Of a stretch of 7,635 nucleotides of DNA, positions 5,289 to 7,635 are shown piece after piece; the stretch's first letter is position 1, and each line of letters begins with the position of its first letter. The translations under genes and the position numbers were made by a program. The notes beneath the pieces were generated by a model. It saw nothing but the letters and a program-made list of their open reading frames with translations, did no database searches and was not told the DNA's origin. This DNA comes from Planctomycetaceae bacterium UBA6163 (GTDB lineage Bacteria; Planctomycetota; Planctomycetia; Pirellulales; Pirellulaceae), in the NCBI GenBank assembly GCA_002428205.1, contig DIUH01000357.1, forward strand, positions 14,692 through 22,326, in the 5' to 3' direction.

Positions 5289-7190
5289 ATGAGCACTCCT
5301 GCGACGTTTTGGCCGAGATTTTCAAGGTCAATTTCGATTGTGACCACGCTAGCGACCATCCACTGGGTCGCGCTAGTACCGCCAGCGATCGCGCAATCCT
5401 CGCCGGCTAAGGCGCCGGGCGCACCACGACTTTTACCTGACCAGACACTTGCGTACGTTCGCATCGAAAATGCCGATGAATTGCGAGTCGATTTGGCGGA
5501 AAGTTCTGTCGGCAAAATGATGTCCGACCCGAAGCTTCGGCCGTTTGCAGGTGATTTTTATAACACCGCAACTCAATTGTTCTCGCAAGTTGGCGACCGA
5601 CTTGGCATTTCGCTCGACGACTTACTGGCAATCCCCAAAGGCCAATTCGCCGTTGGTGTGGTCGCTTTGGACCCCCAACCCGTCGCCGAAAATGCCGACA
5701 AACCGAAAGACGATTCGCCCGAAGCGATCCGCAGACGATTGGCCGAGCGGCGTGAAGCCCAAGCCGGGATCGGCGTTTTGGTTTTGATCGAAACCGGCGA
5801 GAAAAACGAGACACTGGTCCGCCTGATGGACGCACTAGAAGAGCAGGTTGCTCGTTCGGGTGCGGTGGGCAGAAGCGAAACGATCGATGGCGTTCAGATT
5901 CGCCGCCTAGTCCGTCCTGATAACGGCCAGTCGCGCCTTGAATACTTTCATCGTGACGGGGCTACCGTCATCGGTTTCGGTCACAACGTTGCGACCGACG
6001 CCCTGGCCCGCTGGAATGGCAAATCGACCGGCAAAACCCTGGCCGAATCGACGGATTTCGCCGCCGTTATGGGACGCTGCATCGGCGCCGCCGATACGCG
6101 GCCACAAATGACCTTTTTTGCCGATCCTTATCGCCTGGTTCGCTTGGGCGTTCGCCGCGGCGGTGTCGGTGCGGCGCTGGTTTGGCAAATCTTCGAAGAA
6201 CTCGGCGTCGCGAAAATCCGCGGTGTCGGGGCCAGCACCTTCCACGGCGGCGAAACTTTTTCGGATATCGCACACGCTCACATCGCGATCGATTCACCTC
6301 GCGATGGCATTTTCTCGGTGCTGCGCCCCAAAGACGGCGACACCAACCCGCCAACTTGGGTCCCCAGCGACGTGACCAGCTACACGTCGATCGGTTGGCG
6401 TGTCGACGCAACTTATGATGGTCTTGGCCGAATCCTTGATCGCTTCCAAGGCGAAGGCTCTTTGGGAAGATTAGTGGAGGAACCTTATAAGCAAAGAATC
6501 GGTGGCGACTTTCGCAAATCGATCATCGAAGTCGCCGACGACCGTATTGTGATGATTCGCTGGCTGCAACCGCCCGTGAAAATTAATAGTGCGGTTTCGA
6601 TCAATGCATTGCAACTGAAAGATCCGGTCGCAGCCGCAAACACGATCGCCGACCTGCAGAAAGCATTTCCAAATGCGATCCGCACCGAGTCGGTTGGTGT
6701 CAATACGCTTTACCTGTTCGGACCGGAAAGCTCACGCCAGTTCCCAGACGGCCTGCGCCGTCCTACGCCCTGCGGTATGATTCTTGGGAATTGGTTGTTG
6801 ACCAGCGACAGTCGCGAATTTATCGAGCGAGCGATGCGGGCCCGTGATGGTGTGATTCCACGATTGTCGGAATTGCCCGAGTATGACCTGTTGGCCAGTG
6901 AACTCGGGGCCCAACTCGGCGGCGAGAAACCTTTCTTGCTCTCCTTCGCTCGCACCGCTGAAGTGTTGCGCCAAGTTTATGAACTGGCCAAATCGGACCA
7001 AACAAAGAACTTCCTTCGCAACGCAGGCGATCGAAACCCGGCCGCAAGGGGAGTGTCCGATCTGTTGCAACGCAACGAGTTGCCTCCCTTTGACGAATTC
7101 TTGAAATACTTTGCCCCATCCGGCGCATTCGCTTATGACGAACCAAGCGGCATCCACTTCGGTCGATACACGCTGAAGCCTTCTGAATAG
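5289..7190 (+). CDS. Secreted protein with internally duplicated domain, function unknown (DUF3352-like)
   Basis: A 633-residue exported protein whose function I cannot name. Residues 14-35 form a signal peptide (hydrophobic ISIVTTLATIHWVALV, likely cleavage after AIA at 35); there are no further membrane segments, so it is probably periplasmic. The mature N-terminus, LLPDQTLAYVRI (48-59) followed by SSVGKMMSDPKLRPF (72-86), resembles planctomycete secreted proteins and DUF3352-type domains as I remember them; this is a recollection, not a search result. A charged Lys/Asp/Arg/Glu insertion lies at 134-158. The body reads as two diverged copies of one domain: 161-207 resembles 433-477, and 224-287 resembles 500-563 with the same length and hydrophobic pattern. 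An upstream TTG at 5244 would add 15 residues, but the ATG at 5289 places a normal signal peptide at the N-terminus and is preferred; no ribosome binding site is evident for either. The gene ends 31 bases before the convergent lgt end. Confidence 0.88.
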   Translation: MSTPATFWPRFSRSISIVTTLATIHWVALVPPAIAQSSPAKAPGAPRLLPDQTLAYVRIENADELRVDLAESSVGKMMSDPKLRPFAGDFYNTATQLFSQVGDRLGISLDDLLAIPKGQFAVGVVALDPQPVAENADKPKDDSPEAIRRRLAERREAQAGIGVLVLIETGEKNETLVRLMDALEEQVARSGAVGRSETIDGVQIRRLVRPDNGQSRLEYFHRDGATVIGFGHNVATDALARWNGKSTGKTLAESTDFAAVMGRCIGAADTRPQMTFFADPYRLVRLGVRRGGVGAALVWQIFEELGVAKIRGVGASTFHGGETFSDIAHAHIAIDSPRDGIFSVLRPKDGDTNPPTWVPSDVTSYTSIGWRVDATYDGLGRILDRFQGEGSLGRLVEEPYKQRIGGDFRKSIIEVADDRIVMIRWLQPPVKINSAVSINALQLKDPVAAANTIADLQKAFPNAIRTESVGVNTLYLFGPESSRQFPDGLRRPTPCGMILGNWLLTSDSREFIERAMRARDGVIPRLSELPEYDLLASELGAQLGGEKPFLLSFARTAEVLRQVYELAKSDQTKNFLRNAGDRNPAARGVSDLLQRNELPPFDEFLKYFAPSGAFAYDEPSGIHFGRYTLKPSE

Positions 7191-7221
7191 CAGAGGATAA
7201 GGTATCAGACGACCTCATAAG

Positions 7222-7635
7222 TCATTCTTTACCAATCGTCGCCGCTGGCAACGAGCGACGATTGTCTCGGTCGATTCGCCTCCAAGCAATGATCGCTAGC
7301 ATTACGCCGGCGATCGGCATGGCGCTGACCTGATAAAAGGTCAACCCGGCGATCCACGGTGTCTCGGCCCGAATAAACTCGCTCGAAAATCGGTACATCG
7401 CATAACCGATCAAATACAGCGGCATCCAATCACCGACCATCCGTTTGCGTCCAATCGCCCATGCGGCGATCGCCGCAAAAGCCAAATGAAAGATCGACTC
7501 GTAGATCTGAGTCGGATGACGCGACACCGTGCCGCCATCCTCGGCGATCGGAAAACGAATGCCCCAGGGTAAATCGGTCGGCGTCCCGTGACAGCAACCA
7601 TAGACAAGACACCCCAGTCGACCGACTCCCACCGC
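7222..7635 (-). CDS. lgt: Prolipoprotein diacylglyceryl transferase (C-terminal half; N-terminus beyond right edge)
   Basis: Lgt transfers diacylglycerol from phosphatidylglycerol to the lipobox cysteine of prelipoproteins in the inner membrane, the first step of lipoprotein maturation. The frame is open to the right edge, so this is the last 137 residues of a protein usually about 270-300 long; the GTG at 7632 is an internal Val codon, not a start. Visible signatures are the Lgt-type GRLGCLVYGCCHG, PTDLPWGIRFP and HPTQIYE segments at the start of the visible part, and SSEFIRAETPW, which carries the second conserved Arg. The first Arg lies in GRLGC. Three hydrophobic segments follow the expected topology (FHLAFAAIAAWAIG, MPLYLIGYAMYRF, and VSAMPIAGVMLAIIAW). 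The GRLGC-GCCHG version, with extra cysteines in place of the GRIGNF type of E. coli, is one I associate with several non-proteobacterial lineages. The product would be needed for the lipoprotein predicted at the left of this window. Confidence 0.93.
   Translation of the reverse strand, partial: AVGVGRLGCLVYGCCHGTPTDLPWGIRFPIAEDGGTVSRHPTQIYESIFHLAFAAIAAWAIGRKRMVGDWMPLYLIGYAMYRFSSEFIRAETPWIAGLTFYQVSAMPIAGVMLAIIAWRRIDRDNRRSLPAATIGKE
7233..7264. repeat. Perfect 10-bp inverted repeat at the 3' end of lgt
   Basis: CAATCGTCGC (7233-7242) is repeated in inverse complement as GCGACGATTG (7255-7264) around a 12-base spacer. It lies in the last codons of lgt and about 43 bases past the stop of the convergent gene at 7190. 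There is no T-run after the hairpin on either strand, so it is not a standard intrinsic terminator, though it could stabilise 3' ends or help end both convergent transcripts. Two of its segments are coding (Asn-Arg-Arg and Thr-Ile), so chance is possible. Confidence 0.6.

Noticed and set aside
5907..6411. Overlapping open frames on the minus strand within the large secreted-protein gene
   Set aside because: Antisense to a well-supported gene with signal peptide; translations are Arg-rich and lack recognisable patterns.

Overview
The window looks like chromosomal DNA of a planctomycete, probably a Pirellulaceae (Rhodopirellula-like) bacterium. This is inferred, not proven. The signs are moderately high GC, mostly single genes pointing in alternating directions, a Cys-rich zinc-ribbon protein with a long Ala/Pro linker and membrane segments, large secreted proteins of unknown function, and a soluble histidine kinase with an HEFNN-type H-box. 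I found no rRNA, tRNA, CRISPR array, insertion sequence, phage gene or recognisable defence locus.

Layout, left to right. (1) 2-790, minus: most of a TRAP-transporter solute-binding lipoprotein (DctP family), running off the left edge. (2) 859-1815, plus: a Tat-exported, amidohydrolase-2-type TIM-barrel protein, divergent from dctP, whose usual strand-8 Asp motif is replaced by Gly-Gly-Gly. (3) 1961-2929, plus: a zinc-ribbon/linker/multi-pass membrane protein that seems to start at TTG. (4) 2953-3801, minus: an orphan cytoplasmic histidine kinase with an intrinsic terminator folded from its last codons. (5) 4016-4291, plus: a 91-residue protein of unknown function. (6) 4319-4999, minus: a secreted Gly-rich protein with a C-terminal BON domain. 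(7) 5289-7190, plus: a 633-residue secreted protein that reads as two diverged copies of one ~270-300-residue domain. (8) 7222-7635, minus: the C-terminal half of prolipoprotein diacylglyceryl transferase (Lgt), running off the right edge.

How the genes relate. Neighbouring genes are almost all divergent or convergent, so there is little operon structure and no clear multi-gene system. Two modest links can be drawn. The TRAP lipoprotein and the exported amidohydrolase share a 68-bp divergent intergenic region, and both should act outside the cytoplasm, so joint use of a carboxylate substrate is possible. Lgt is the enzyme that would lipidate the DctP lipobox cysteine, although it is a housekeeping gene. 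Most products (1, 2, 3, 6, 7 and the Lgt membrane enzyme) belong to the cell envelope or periplasm.

The points most worth a second look are the altered active-site motif of the amidohydrolase, the internal duplication in the 633-residue protein, the excess of the palindrome CGATCG (20 copies by hand count), and the terminator hairpin embedded in the end of the kinase gene. I see no strong case for a wholly new biological system here.
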